The notes beneath the pieces are model-generated. The model saw only the letters and a list, made by a program, of their open reading frames with translations. It had not been told where the DNA came from and made no database searches. A stretch of 64,000 nucleotides of DNA from Chalara sp. BL73 (Eukaryota > Ascomycota > Leotiomycetes > Helotiales): the NCBI GenBank assembly GCA_918026815.1, contig CAKJVC010000201.1, positions 186,001 to 250,000 of the forward strand, read 5' to 3'. This document shows positions 33,207-45,365 of this stretch, one piece after another (position 1 is the stretch's first letter; every line of letters begins with the position of its first letter). A program made the translations under genes and the position numbers.

Positions 33207-34925
33207 AATACAAGAACCCGAAGCTTTGCTGCGGGACCTACGAATATATATATGCGCCATCCTTTTCTGGCGAAAGAGGTCGACACAAACTAGCTGCTTT
33301 AATTTCGGCCAACAGCATCCCTACATTCTCATTTTCTGCAGTAAAGGACCCATGTCTTCGGCTGCCCATCTGCTGTGATTCTCGTTCTTATCATTTCTCC
33401 GAAAAAGGAATGCCACATGCAACATGAAAAATTTTATACTTGTAAACTTTTCGAACCGACCAGCACGAAGGCGACAGACGTGACAAATAGTGGATGAGAA
33501 GATGTCACAACTTGTTGCATCATTCTCCGGACTTCGGTAAAACACCCAACAACCATTGCATGCATAAACCACTACTCAATGATGTTGGAAAGATTCAAGG
33601 AAGGAGTTTAGCTTGAATGTTATTTTTTTAAAAATCTAAGTGTATTTTAGAATAGATGGGATTTATATGTCCTGTACTGTAGTTGGTGATGCTGTATACC
33701 CCTGAGTGGCATCTTCTGTGCAGAACCTGACACGTGTGGCTGCTTGTGGAAACTTTGAGAAGAACGCCACACTTTCATGTGATATCTATAAAATGGATAA
33801 TAAAATACAGCAAGCATGGTTGTAAATACAATATTAGGTAAGGGCGATAATTCCTTCTTCACTAATATGCTTGGCATTTTGTGTACCTCCTGCTTTTATT
33901 GTCCAGATAAATTCGGCAGGCAGGTTTCTTTGTGCTTTGTGTCTTCAAACCTTAGAGCTATATTTGAGCTCAATAGAAGCTTTATACTACGGCCCCAAAT
34001 TCCGGGGACAGGTTAGTGTCACTCTATTAGTATTGCCTCCAATCCATGGTATTTAAATAATGCAGAGGATAGAAACAATATGGCACGCCCGAAATTGACC
34101 GAGGGAATATGAACCTACAAGAAGTGAAAAGGGAGGGAAGGCATTCTCCAATAGAAATTATCTCGGCTAGCAATCATGTCTTACAGCCAATGGAGATATT
34201 CCTCTCTGAAGGACGAAGTAGAGCGGAAGAAAGAGGCTCTGATACGGGAGAACGAAATCCTAAAGAGGAAGATCAATTATCTGTAAGTCACGATTGACGA
34301 CTAGGAAGCGGATCCACCACCAGTCGCCCTAAGCTCTGGTATCAAGGACTCTCTGTCAACAATCCGCAAACACACATAAAGGGCGAGCGATTCTAATTCT
34401 GAAAACAGAACAACCAAGCATATTAAAAAAGCTTCGGAAAACTGTATAACACTTCGAAGTCAAAGGTAGGAAAACCGGACACTCAAGCGGTAAATAGCGA
34501 AGCCAACGCCCAGAGATAGCAGCGGCAATCTTCCCTGAGATGTATTATGTAGCAGGGATATTTGTTGTGATCTTGCTGCCTAGCTACCTATTCAAAAACT
34601 GAGGGCGACGAGAACTGTAGCAAAGGGTTTTAGAGATTGGCTGTTTGGTAAGGAATACGTTTTATATTGGAACTAAATGCCGATCTTTAAATTAGGGCTC
34701 TGTGATCGAGGTTGACGATAGCATAAGATCCCATGGATGCCCCCTCCCCAACCCTGGTTGCGAAATTCACCAACAGCTGCCAGTAACATCTTTCCTCGGC
34801 CAATGTACGCAACAACATCGCAGATAAAATTCAATGCAATATATTTCCATCGTTCACCTTCTGCCGTTCCTTCCCTAGCCTTCAAACTAGTCTACGACGG
34901 AGGGCTTTTTTCTTGCAGCAGAATA
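33207..34925. other. Intergenic region, no supported gene
   Basis: About 1.7 kb between the HET gene and the 3' end of the AT-hook-like gene. All frames are under 90 codons and show no domain. The frame near 34109-34297 has charged composition but no recognisable homology. Confidence 0.45.
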
Positions 34926-36249
34926 CTATGCTTCTGCTTCAGGCAGCGAGCCATCTAACGCGCTATGCGCGGTCCGCAAAGCCTCTCTGTATTCCTCCCT
35001 AGCCTCATCAGCTTGTGCTTGAAGCTTCTCAAACTTTCGCTTCTTAGCGTTGACATCCTTCATGAAGGGATTCGGTTTATTTGATGCTCTCTGCTTCCTT
35101 GCAGTTGCAGATTGCAAACTGCCAGCCAATTTTCCTGGCGTCTGCTTAGCTGGCTCCCTTGCTTTCTTGACATTTGCTGTGGTAGGCTTTGAAGTCTTTC
35201 GCCCTCTCTTTATCGGCGTCGGACACTCTTCAACCTCATGTTCCTCGACTTGAGATTCCTCATTGTCATTCCGGAGAATTGGCCATGGCCCATCAGATAG
35301 TTTTGGAAAAGGCACAATATTGGAGAATAATTTCTCCTGAGGAGCGCTTCTTTGCAGAGTCTGGACCAGAGAACAAACAAGAGTGGTCCAGTCTGGACTG
35401 ATTGGTATTTCTTGGCCATCGACGTCTGTGAAAGTCCTTTTATCTAAGGTGCAGGTTATCTTGTAGGGCTGTTCGGTTCCCTGAATCTTGAGCGATACAA
35501 TGGCAGAATAGATAATTGAGACTTCATGCTGGAGACTAGAGAGTCAGCATTTGTTTCTATTCCCAGCAATGCAATATTATTCATAAACAAACTTACATAG
35601 AACAGAACTTTTGTAAACCAGTATTCAGTAGTGGAAATGTCCTGCAGGACCAAAGAGTATGTATGATAAGATCAGCCGAATTTTGTTTGCGTGCATCGGG
35701 GATATGGATTCGGTCAGTAAATACTTGATGTAGAGAATCCTCATGATCCGCGAAGAGCTATGAAAACCATGTTAACCTTATTTAGGATTTGGGTGATTGG
35801 AAATTGTCACCTCTTCCTTATCCGTTAGTATTTCCCCCGGTAACTTATTTAAGATGTAATCATTGACAGCGTGTGGAATGCAGATATCCAAGGTATTTTG
35901 CAAGTCTTCGTCGCCGTCAAGCGGCGGATCTAATAATAAATCAGTATTTGGCTCTCTTAAACATATCCTAAATGCGCGCATCTTAGACTTCTGACAAACA
36001 CTCACTACTTTGACATGCAGCCTTGCTAATCGCCTGAAAAACTGGCTCTTCGGGCTGTGATTCATCATTGCTTTCATATTCTCCAAATAAGTCGGCATCA
36101 GCCTTGTTCTCTCCGTGCAGTCTAGCAAAATGAATTTCTTGCACGGTCTGCCCAGGAAACTCCAAGCCGTGTATGGATAGTGGATCTAACGGGAGCGAAG
36201 AACTCGCCTCCCAAGTGTGAGGTGAGCCTGAATTGGATGAGAGCTCCAT
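34926..36249 (-). CDS. Unrecognised protein with AT-hook-like motif (377 aa)
   Basis: I do not recognise this gene. Four exons, 36249-36006, 35929-35811, 35757-35597 and 35535-34926, join in a single frame with introns of 53-76 nt. I chose the first in-frame ATG (MELSSNSG). The N-terminal part is acidic and Ser-rich (LFGEYESNDESQPEEP). The middle is folded-looking (LFADHEDSLHQVFTDRIHIP, then VSIIYSAIVSLKIQGTEQPY and ITCTLDKRTFTDVDGQEIP). The C-terminus is strongly basic with KRGRKTSKP, an AT-hook-like core, ending in a short charged helix (KKRKFEKLQAQADEA). A nuclear, DNA-binding role is a reasonable inference from the basic tail but is not demonstrated. The first exon is the least certain part; an upstream 5' exon could exist. 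Confidence 0.65.
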
Positions 36250-38040
36250 GATTTCGGATATAGCAGGTTTGTTTCGAGGGCCGAAGGTTATGGTGGTTGA
36301 CAGGATAGATTGCAGGCCGTTTGACACCTTATAATCTACAACCTTACAACCACTCTCTCATCTGATAAGGGCCTACTTCTTTGCTAAGTCGTTACCAATC
36401 CAGATTAATTACATCTGGGGTTTGCATAATTCACTAATTTTGTTTCAATATCTGCGCGTTCTGTTCGAAAAATTATTCAAAGTGAAACGCTGCTGGAAAG
36501 GATGAATACCTTGACAAGCTCAATACTCGAGGTACTTAGTCTCCATATCGCTGTCGGCTTTAGCCACAGCTGTAGCATAAGTTCAAAATTCAAGTAACGA
36601 GAAGCGGCTAAAAGCGTCCCTGGTCTCTTTCGCGTATCGCCTAAGTATAGCATGAACAGCCCAAGCCTTTAAAGCCAACAGCTTGCTCTCGTCGCTCTGC
36701 AGACCTTTCAACATAAGTGGCAAAACCCTAGATCAAAGGATTGTTTATAGTTTGCTAGTTTCTTTGTATATGGGTATAATGGATTCGATTGAGAGTTGCA
36801 AAAATAGAAACTGGCTACCGCCTGACTGAATATGTCAAGCGAATCCATAAGATTGATCTATAGTTGAAGCTTTAGACTGTGAATGCGGGAGTAGTATGCA
36901 TTTTAGACGAGTAAGAGCTGTGTTGAATTCCCTACTAGATATTCGGCTATTATGTGCATTATGTGATGTGGGGATATGCCAAACCAGGTGCCTTCCTTTC
37001 ATAGAACACACCCGCTTGGCATGCTTCATAAAAGTACGTACAACTCTTCAAGAGCCTCCGGCGAACATCCCGTACAACATTCTAGAGACTTATCGGTTCC
37101 AAACTATCGGACAATTCTGCTAAGTCTCATTAGTGGGAGAAGTAGTAATGTTTTCAGGTCTAGGGGACTATAAAGCAGAATGGCTACGAAGAGGAAAGCT
37201 GAATTAATTCAACCAAATGATTTAACATCTTTGACACATTCTCAGCAGCTATCATTGGATAGTTAGAGCCAACGAAGCCAAGGACAGGAGTCTTGACGAG
37301 GAAAATGTGTTTGGGAAACTATGTATGCATCGAAGCGTCTGATAAGTTAAATCTGCAGCTAATAGGAAGAATGATACGCCATTCTCAGCAGCACTACACC
37401 GGCGCTTTTTCTCATCAACTAATGGCGAATTCAAGGTATTAGTAGTGTCTCGGCTCTTAATGACGCCAGCTTCCGGAACCTTACTGCCACGGTCGCACAA
37501 GAACTCCACTCGTCGAGAAAATATCTGCAAAGAGCGGCTCGCATCTCGTTGAAATAACTACTATAGCTCAATTCCGTGATGAATTAACGCACTGTACTAT
37601 TTAGAATCACATGAATTAACTCATCTTATATAGTCATGCTCTAATTAACTGACTCCAAGTTCGACCTCCGTGGGAATTACGAGACTCAAAACTAGATTGC
37701 AAACTATTAATTAATCAATAAAAGGCCAAGGTGCTGACAGTGACGATTTTTAATCTTTAAGATCAATTATTATGGGGTAAGAAAGCAAGCTGATGGAAAA
37801 AATGTTGGCGCATAGGTGCAAAGCAAAGAGATAGTAAAAAAGTTAGTGGCGTGCTATGCAACGACACAAAATCTATCATTTCCGCCGCAGGAATACTGAA
37901 GAATGGGTGGAAAGAATGCTGAATATATACATTATTGGATGGTATGCAAGGCGTATGAACAGCTTCCGTAATGAAGTATGAGGCTTTGTTTGTACAACGG
38001 CTTGTAATCCCGAGGCAAAACTGAGCACTGTTGCTTCCCA
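36250..38040. other. Intergenic region, no supported gene
   Basis: About 1.8 kb of AT-rich sequence with overlapping short frames in several phases (around 36835-37173 and 37252-37530) and no domains. It separates the AT-hook-like gene from the exonuclease pseudogene and may be decayed sequence. Confidence 0.45.
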
Positions 38041-38840
38041 TCACATTACTATCCATGCCAACATTCTAGACCCATCCTGCTGGACCATAAGCCTTATGCG
38101 GACCTCTGCCGTTTCAGGAACTCGTTTGCGAAGGCGCAACCCTCGCAGTCGATTCCCTCCGCGCCTTCTCTCTCCAAACTGTATTAATTCTGCGATTGTA
38201 GAGAGCCGCAACTTTGGCATGAATTGGATATCCTGGATACAGTAAAGTCTGATAGTATCTGGCAATGGTCGGGCATTGAAAACCTCATACTGCCTCCTTT
38301 CTCTGGCGCAATCAGCTTGAGTCCCGCAGTCTTTATATCGCTCCATACTTACTTTCTTCTCCTGGGAGCTCACTAATCCAGACAATATCGATTCTGCCCG
38401 AACGGGGGGAGGGGCGATTTCCATGAACTGGAGGTCTTGGATGCCGGCGAGCTTAATCTGGAAATGCACGCATAGCGCATCAGAGCCGTTGCGTACGTCG
38501 AAGAATGCATTAGATATTATGGCAGACTCAAGAACGCTTTTGGTGTGAAGCCACTGGGACTAAGTGTCAAGAGCGTGGATGTCGGTAAGACGAGTATTAT
38601 TGTAGGAAGAACCAGGAGCTGAAGAATCGAGATTGAGCCATGGCGAGAGAGATTAGTGCCTTCTAAATCAAAATACAATGATAGTGGGTTACTTGGAAGG
38701 TTGACTAGAGAATCAGCGAGCTCTGCTATTCCAACAGGCGTAGGTATCAGGCCATGTCCAAGAGGTGCCAGGGCTGTGTTTTGAAAAGGCGTTGAAGGAT
38801 GCTGGGCCTCCAAGTCGCTGGTTTTGTCTAGTGACGCCAT
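38041..38840 (-). pseudogene. Decayed 3'-5' exonuclease (RNase D/EXD1-like) gene
   Basis: The remnant starts at an intact-looking ATG (38840) and reads IAELADSLVNLPSNPLSLYF then DLEGTNLSRHGSISILQLLV, the opening of a DEDD-type 3'-5' exonuclease domain. The homologous sequence then moves between frames: LTDIHALDT followed by a stop, then LESAIISNAFFDVRNGSDAL and FQIKLAGIQDLQFME in a second frame, GLKLIAPEKGGS in another, YEVFNARPLPDTIRLYCIQD back in frame, and finally an NGRGPHKAYGP-like end preceded by a stop. At least three or four frameshifts and two in-frame stops cannot be removed by ordinary introns. Relatives of this fungal family act on nucleic acids. The gene looks recently inactivated, since residue similarity is still easy to read. 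Confidence 0.8.
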
Positions 38841-39185
38841 GGAAGTGAGAATGATTGAATGGGCTAATGAATAATTTCCAGGTAGGTAGAGATTATTGCG
38901 GGGTAGTTGAAGGGCAGCTTAAAGTTCCGGTAGCTTAAAACCTTGAAATTTGTCAGAAGAGGAGTTCTGTATATATGTGATAGTGTTGTTCTCCTACTGC
39001 CAAGCTTTCATTATCTAGAAGTATCTCGCCCACGGTGTCAAAGAAGTTACATGCTATCTCTTCGACGCCGGTTATTCGAGAAACGCCATGATGAGAATGG
39101 TGTGGTTCAAGAATAGCTGCATGAATTATGCACGGGCTTCATTTTTGGACTGTCTAACTTAGTTAGCAGGAGGCTAACGGTAACT
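38841..39185. other. Short spacer
   Basis: 345 bp between the exonuclease pseudogene start and the 3' end of the transporter gene. No frame or motif stands out. Confidence 0.5.
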
Positions 39186-42100
39186 TCAACGATCCTTGTC
39201 TCCGTTATTCTCTTGACTTCGAGACTTTTCCAACCTCAGATTCCTCTCCTCCAATCGCCTGGTTCTGACTCTCTGCAGTGACCGCGGCAGCTCATCTTCT
39301 TCTGTCTGTTTCTCTTCCCAGCTGTTCTGCTTCTTCAATTTCTCGCTCGTTCTTCTTGTAAGCGTAGTTCTCCTCTTGTGGAGTCCTGCTGTCTTCGGGG
39401 TTTTGTCATCCGGCCCTGCAATCACATCCCTAGACTCATCTTCCGAGTCAAGTATGTCTGATTGCTGAGCTTGGGTCTTGTATCTGGCTCCACGTTCAAT
39501 GCGTCCAATGTACTCTCGATATGTTGGCCTTGTAAACATACCACTCCTAAATTCGTTCGCACCGACTAACAGCTTCACAAGATCGATCAGCTCTTCCAGA
39601 TACTCGATGACTTCAATTTGCCCTGCTGAAGCTGCATTCCAAGATAAAAACTTCTGTCGCAGGACACGCTTAACCATCATTGATTCAAGTTCACTTCTGC
39701 CATGCTCGCTTGATCTCTCGAGATCGGAAGGCGCTTTCGAAAGGACTACTTCTCGAACACGATTGACCATTCGCAAATGAGCGAGTCGGGCTGAAGGCAA
39801 AAACTGAGGGAGAGGTAATTTCGTAGTAAGTGCTTCGTGGACAGCAAATAGAATCAGGGTGATAGAGCCGGCAACGTTTCTTCGGTAAGGATATACATCA
39901 GCATTTAGTTCTTCCAGTACGCCAGACCCGTATTCGTAGCGTAAATGAACCATATTGTCCATCCGATCAACAATGGCATAAAGCACATATATGATTTCGG
40001 TGTATATTGGCGCCAATCCTTTGAAAGAGCCTTTGAGGCGAGGTTCTTTGGTGCAAAATGGAAGAAAGGTTTCCGCAGCGGCTAGTGCAGCTCCCGCTTT
40101 CCCTTTCGCCCGGGCGAATCGGTTAGAAACGACCTTTGAGTGAACATTGACATTCACCTCCGATTCGACTCCGTGAGCCAAACAACCCTCCATTTCACTT
40201 ATCTGACCTATGGAAGCAGCAAGAGACTCAACAAGCCGATCTCGTGCCTTAACTGGAAGCAATACAAGCTCTACCACCAAAGCGGAGATTGCACCTATCA
40301 GGAATGCAATCAATCGTCTTAGGAAGATGGTTGTGGGATCCCCAGAAAGGGTCTGATCAGTTATAGCAAGTGCTACGACACACATAGAGATTATAGAAAC
40401 CATGCCAGCTTTGACGTACTTTGATCCTAGCTGGACATACGCTGAAGGAATAATGCCAATGATTAGTATTAGCACAACGCCGACCCGATTACCTTGAGCA
40501 ATCTCAAAGGCAGCGTATCCCCAAACACAACCGATCGTAGTCCCAGCTGCTCGTATAATGAAAGTCATGACTGATGTCCCAATTGATACTTCAATAACAA
40601 AAATTAGTTGTAATGCCGCCCATACGCCTCGTTGTAAAGAAAACCACGTATTCCAGTCCTTCAGCAATGCTGGCCAAGACACTAAGAAGACGGCAACTGT
40701 AAGCTTGATCGCATATGATAGATCTTCGCTACCAATCATGTATTCCAGTATATCTGCTAAAAAATTCCTTAAACGCAATGTGACCGATTCTGAGGCTCCA
40801 CGGTGTTTGCTTTCGGCAAGTTGTTGAGCCTGCTTGGTAGCCTCTGAGTGACCATTGTTGCTTGGGGATAGTGAGTCTGGTTTGGGGTTCTCATGCTCAA
40901 GAAGTACCTTCCTGCCAGAAGACGATCTGTCGTCTGGAGCATCACCATCTTTGGCTCCCGTACGGGCATCCTTCCTTCCACTTTCAGGCAATGCAAGCAT
41001 ATCTTCTTCGCCACCGGAAGTGAGCCATTTCCGCCATTTTATTCTTGGTGCGTATAGCCTTTTGCGATTATGTCGTTCCAGACGCTTCTCGACCAATTCT
41101 CTGGACTGCTTCAACATCTCAAGAGTATGCAGCGCGGCTTGACGAAAGTTCAACAAGAAAGACGATATCAGAAATGTCTCCATACGTGGCATAACATCCA
41201 GATCAGGATTCTCAAGGTGGTTAATTGCTGATGCCTTTTCTAGCGCGACGGCCGAGTCCTTGTCAAATAGGACCAAAGCATCATTCAAGATATCAACACG
41301 TATATCAATCTCCTGTAGCTCAATACCACTAGGAGGCTTGGCACCGGAAGGTAGCTTGGGCACATCATAACAGTAAGCCTAAAAATCAATCAGCAAGCAA
41401 TAATAACGAGCACCAATGGAACATCACAATAAATTAAACTTACCAACGACGAAGTCACGGCGTCGACACTCCTATCAATAACTTCCTGTAGATCCTCCAT
41501 CGGCTTAGCTATGTGATTAAGAAGATGCCTTAGCAAATCGGCATCAGCAGATTCAATTTCCTTCCTTGGTTTAACAAGGTCAAGATCATTCATGTTAGCC
41601 TTTTCCTGAAAATCAATCTTTTGTTTATTCTTCTTCTGGCGTCTTTCTGGTTTTTTTTTCTTACTTGGACGTCCGATGTCACTACGGTGATCACTACTTG
41701 CTGCAGATGTCGGCCTTGAAGTAGCATCTGTAGGACTGGATCGTGAAGCCTCAGTAATGGGCTCTTCCGGATGTTCAAGTTTCTTGCAATTGACCTTGTC
41801 GTTTAAATCTCCCATTAAAGCGTATTTGCTTTCGCAGGCACCTTTTAACCAAACCCACCAAATTAGCTCGCGAATCTGGATGAAGAGGTAGTGCATCATG
41901 AGAACCTTTCGTTTTAAGAACGAAACGCGAGGATAAGTCATTTGAAGAATCATCGAGATAATATCCAACACGCTTCATGGACTTCACGTACCAATAAGAG
42001 AAACTACGTTCGCAACCAGAACCGTCATATTGGTAACGCTAATATGTTTTAAATCTCTCGGTGGTAGAGCAGCCCAGGCCAATTCAAAGTTGCACTCTTG

Positions 42101-43155
42101 TTGTGCTGCCTTGCAACTGGCCAGTTTCGCACGTAGCTTTGCCTTGGCCGCAGTAAGGCTTTTGAGTTGGACTGTCTTTGGAGCAGTATTTTGGCTTGAA
42201 ATTCCAACAGTTAGCAAACACCTGACTATCCAATGAGAAGCTCCGCGTCATATTAAAGGAGCGCAAAGAATCTCTCTAGCCCTGGCTGTACTTACCTTTG
42301 GTTCTTGTCCGATGGCTTATGGAACAGATTCAGAAAGCAGTGACGAACGGATTGAGTATTATCAGTATGGGATTTCTCTGCCAAAGTTGTCTTCTGCTTA
42401 CTGAGCAGCTTCTCTGGCGCTTCTGGCTTTTCAGATCCATCGTCAGTCTCCATCTTCCGACTAATAGCAACGAAATACTCCCCAGCATCCCGCAGGACAC
42501 CAATTGTCTCTCCCAGAGTCTCAATAGTCCTGATACCAAGGAAACTGCTCGAAAACTCAGGTAATACTAAAGTATTAACAAGAAGGAGAAGAACCACGGC
42601 GCTCAATATCGGGTATAGAAACTGCGTTGCCAGAGAGCTTGAGACTGCGATCGCTGGGCTCAGAAAAGCGACCACGTTGACAATGACAAGAATTAAGACG
42701 AAAATAAACAATCTAGGCGTATGGCTTCTCAGAAACCCATGGAGCAGCAACGCCAATGCAAGGAAAACACCTTTGATCGTATATGCAGCTGGGGCATTAC
42801 TTTCATACACCAGGCTCGAAAGATAGACCCCTAAGAGCGCCCATCCACAGCCAAGAAGCGTTCCGGCGACGACGAGAACCAATGCTTCCGCCATCATACC
42901 GAATCTTCGGCCTGGGTGCCCGAAGACGGTAACCATAGGGGCAAGATATGCTGCTTTTCCATACACGCGGACCACTGCAGGGATTATAGTGATCGTGATA
43001 GCCAGCGAGGTCGCAATGGTGTTTTTGAGCATCCGCTGCCAGAGGTTGTCTGTCACGAGATTCTCCCATATTGCCTTTGCGCGCATCTCGAGCCATCTTC
43101 CTAGTTCCTTGGTTTTCTCCTTTGGTTTTTCCATCATACAATCATATACTTCCAT
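39186..43155 (-). CDS. ArAE/FUSC-like membrane transporter (putative ER transporter, 1226 aa)
   Basis: Four exons, 43155-42296, 42221-41992, 41841-41444 and 41378-39186, join in one frame; intron 2 is 150 nt, the others 65-74 nt. The N-terminal half has about six membrane spans (residues about 45-215: AITITIIPAVVRVYGKAAYL, GVFLALALLLHGFL, LFIFVLILVIVNVV). A second cluster of about six spans lies near 705-870 (LTVAVFLVSWPALL, GTTIGCVWGYAAF, VVLILIIGIIPSAYV). The conserved joint LIGACESKYALMGD sits across intron 2. This duplicated six-span plan with the ArAE_2/DUF2421-type C-terminal domain matches the fungal family named for bacterial aromatic acid exporters, related to yeast Bre4. Substrates are not established. 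It shares a 407-bp divergent promoter with IST1. Confidence 0.9.
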
Positions 43156-43562
43156 ATATACATAGGTACTTCAGCTTGTTGATAATCTTGTTCCTAGTCG
43201 TCGTATACTTGAGAAATGGGGTGTCATTTTCATATTCAGGATAAATCTCTAAATCAATGAGTGAGGAAATGCACGGTTAACTATTACGGGCATCATATTG
43301 AAGAAAATGAAAGATTTACAAGAAATTAGAAGGTTTTGACCAAGAAAAAGTTACATGTGAGGTTCGAAGCTTTTATGGGGGCTGTGATATAGACACGCCT
43401 ACTGATTGTCATTCAGGCACCTCTTCCGTCACCACACCCCACCATCCACATTCCTACCTAGACACCTTGTAGGCTGCTGTTTATGAATGATCGAGCTCGA
43501 CGAACGCATACACAATACTTAGACCAACGCCAACTCCCGGGGGAGCTGTAGATGCAATCACA
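43156..43562. promoter_or_regulatory. Divergent promoter, transporter / IST1
   Basis: 407 bp separate the two start codons, so both promoters must lie here. I see no gene and no obvious conserved site beyond AT-rich and pyrimidine-rich patches. Confidence 0.4.
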
Positions 43563-44603
43563 ATGGTGCCACCAACTCCTCTCTTGGTGAGTTTCTGGCA
43601 TCCTTTCCAGCAGAAGTAGTACTGATAACCCCACCAGACGAAGCTCAAGGTCCAGCTCAAACTGTCCATCGCGCGGCTGCGCATGGTACAGCAAAAAGAC
43701 GAAGCAGTACGTACTCCACGTATCCCAGCACACATGCTCCTCTGTCTCCCACTTTCTCGAACTGCCTGCACAAGCGCACGAATTTAACCAACATAGGTCT
43801 CCAAACAACAACGCCGCGCAATGTCCACCCTCCTCGAAGCCGGCAAAATCGAGTCCGCGCGAATCCGTGTTGAAAACATAATCCGCTCCGATATCCTCAC
43901 CGAATTGCACGAGATCCTCGAACTCTACTGCGAACTCCTTCTAGCCCGCACGGGGCTCATGGAAGGACCTGTCTGCGACCCAGGGCTCGAAGAGGCCGTC
44001 AAATCAATTATCTACGCCGCGCCACGGACGGAGATAAAGGAGTTGCAGAACGTCAGACAGCTGTTAGTAGAGAAGTATGGGAAGGAGTTTACGGTTAACA
44101 TTATGGAGGGTCCGAAAGGGCAGGTGAGCGAGAAGGTATTGAGGAAGCTGGAGGTTAGGCCGCCGGGACAGGAATTGGTGGAGGGCTATTTGGAGGAGAT
44201 CGCGCGGACTTACGGAGTGGAATATCCAAGCAAACCCTCGGATCCGGGTGCGCCGCCGGATTATCTGGATGATGATGACGAGCCTTCCAGTGGTGGACAG
44301 GCACAGAAGAATCTTGAAGAGCCAATATTAGCGGATGCGGGGAACAAAGGGGCAAAAGAAGACCAGCTAAGCAGGGCGACACCGCCTAGGAATTTCGGTC
44401 CCGCGAGCCCATTAAGGGTAAATCCTCCGAGTCCGAGCACGGATAATCCACACCCGCGGGTGAAGGTTGGAACCTTGGACTTGAAGCCTAGCAAGAAGAT
44501 GGAGACGGCGAACAAGGGAGGGACTGAGAGTAAAGGCCCGGTTGGGGGAACGATACCAGATGTAGATGAGTTGGCTAAAAGATTCGCGGCGTTGAAGAAG
44601 TGA
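43563..44603 (+). CDS. IST1: IST1, ESCRT-III-associated regulator (299 aa)
   Basis: Three exons: 43563-43586 (only 8 codons, MVPPTPLL), 43638-43706 and 43797-44603. Joined, they give the canonical IST1 start, KLKVQLKLSIARLRMVQQKD then EAVSKQQRRAMSTLLEAGK. IST1 is a cytoplasmic ESCRT-III-like protein that regulates Vps4 in endosomal sorting. The helical IST1 core covers residues about 8-175 (ARIRVENIIRSDI, LELYCELLLARTGL). An acidic Pro/Ser-rich linker follows. The C-terminus, DVDELAKRFAALKK, fits the MIM1 consensus that binds the Vps4 MIT domain. The family is usually 300-400 residues in fungi, so length is normal. An annotation starting at the internal ATG 43821 would lose the first 39 residues. 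Confidence 0.95.
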
Positions 44604-45365
44604 GAGCATTGTTATAGTAGCATGGGGGTTATACAACCCGTTACAAGAATACTAGCGTCGAGTTTGGCATCAGAAGGTTCATAATGACAATACATGCATG
44701 CTCAACGCAGGTTGTTTCCATTATTTAGAGTCTCGCATGCGTTTATCTAAGGTCACAGCACATTTGACACTCTTGCTACAAGTTCCTTTCAAGGAAGTCG
44801 TAAGAAAAGAGTCCATCAACCTTTGACACCCCATGTCTCACCAAAACAAAGAACGAGGTTCTAAAAACATCGCTTTAAATTCGTAGCACTCATAGTAAGC
44901 ACGTGTGACCTATTTAATGCAGTATAGGACTTAAGCCTCGCTTGCAAGAACCCCTGGTATGCCCCAACGCCCGCGCTTGCTCGTCCGCCTTTCGTATAAT
45001 ACAAAGTTGGTAATCCGCAAAAAGAAAACCATGTTCATGTGCCATTTATCTCCGCTGATGCTCGCGCCAAATGCAAATGTTCCACCGTAAAGACAGTTCG
45101 CGTATGTTGAGAACCCTGATATGCATCTCTCCATGTGAACAATTGTGGTATGATCTCAACCCTCAAACAACGCTGCTATGCATTCCCTCCTTAAGATATA
45201 GAACATCCCACCGCAGAAAAAAAAATCCCCAGAATATATACCATCCCCAACCATACATACAGAAATGCAATCGTCTCCGAGAGTTTCCGGATCATTGCGT
45301 CAGTTTATACTGATGCTTCCAGGTTCGAGATGACGAATCTAGCAACAGACCGTGCAGTGAGATAC
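44604..45365. other. Convergent 3' region, IST1 / J-domain gene
   Basis: 762 bp between two converging genes. It should hold both 3' UTRs and polyadenylation regions. No gene or structured repeat is apparent. Confidence 0.5.

Noticed and set aside
43458..43910. Minus-strand 150-codon frame over the IST1 5' end
   Set aside because: It is the antisense shadow of IST1 exons, whose joined protein is unmistakable.
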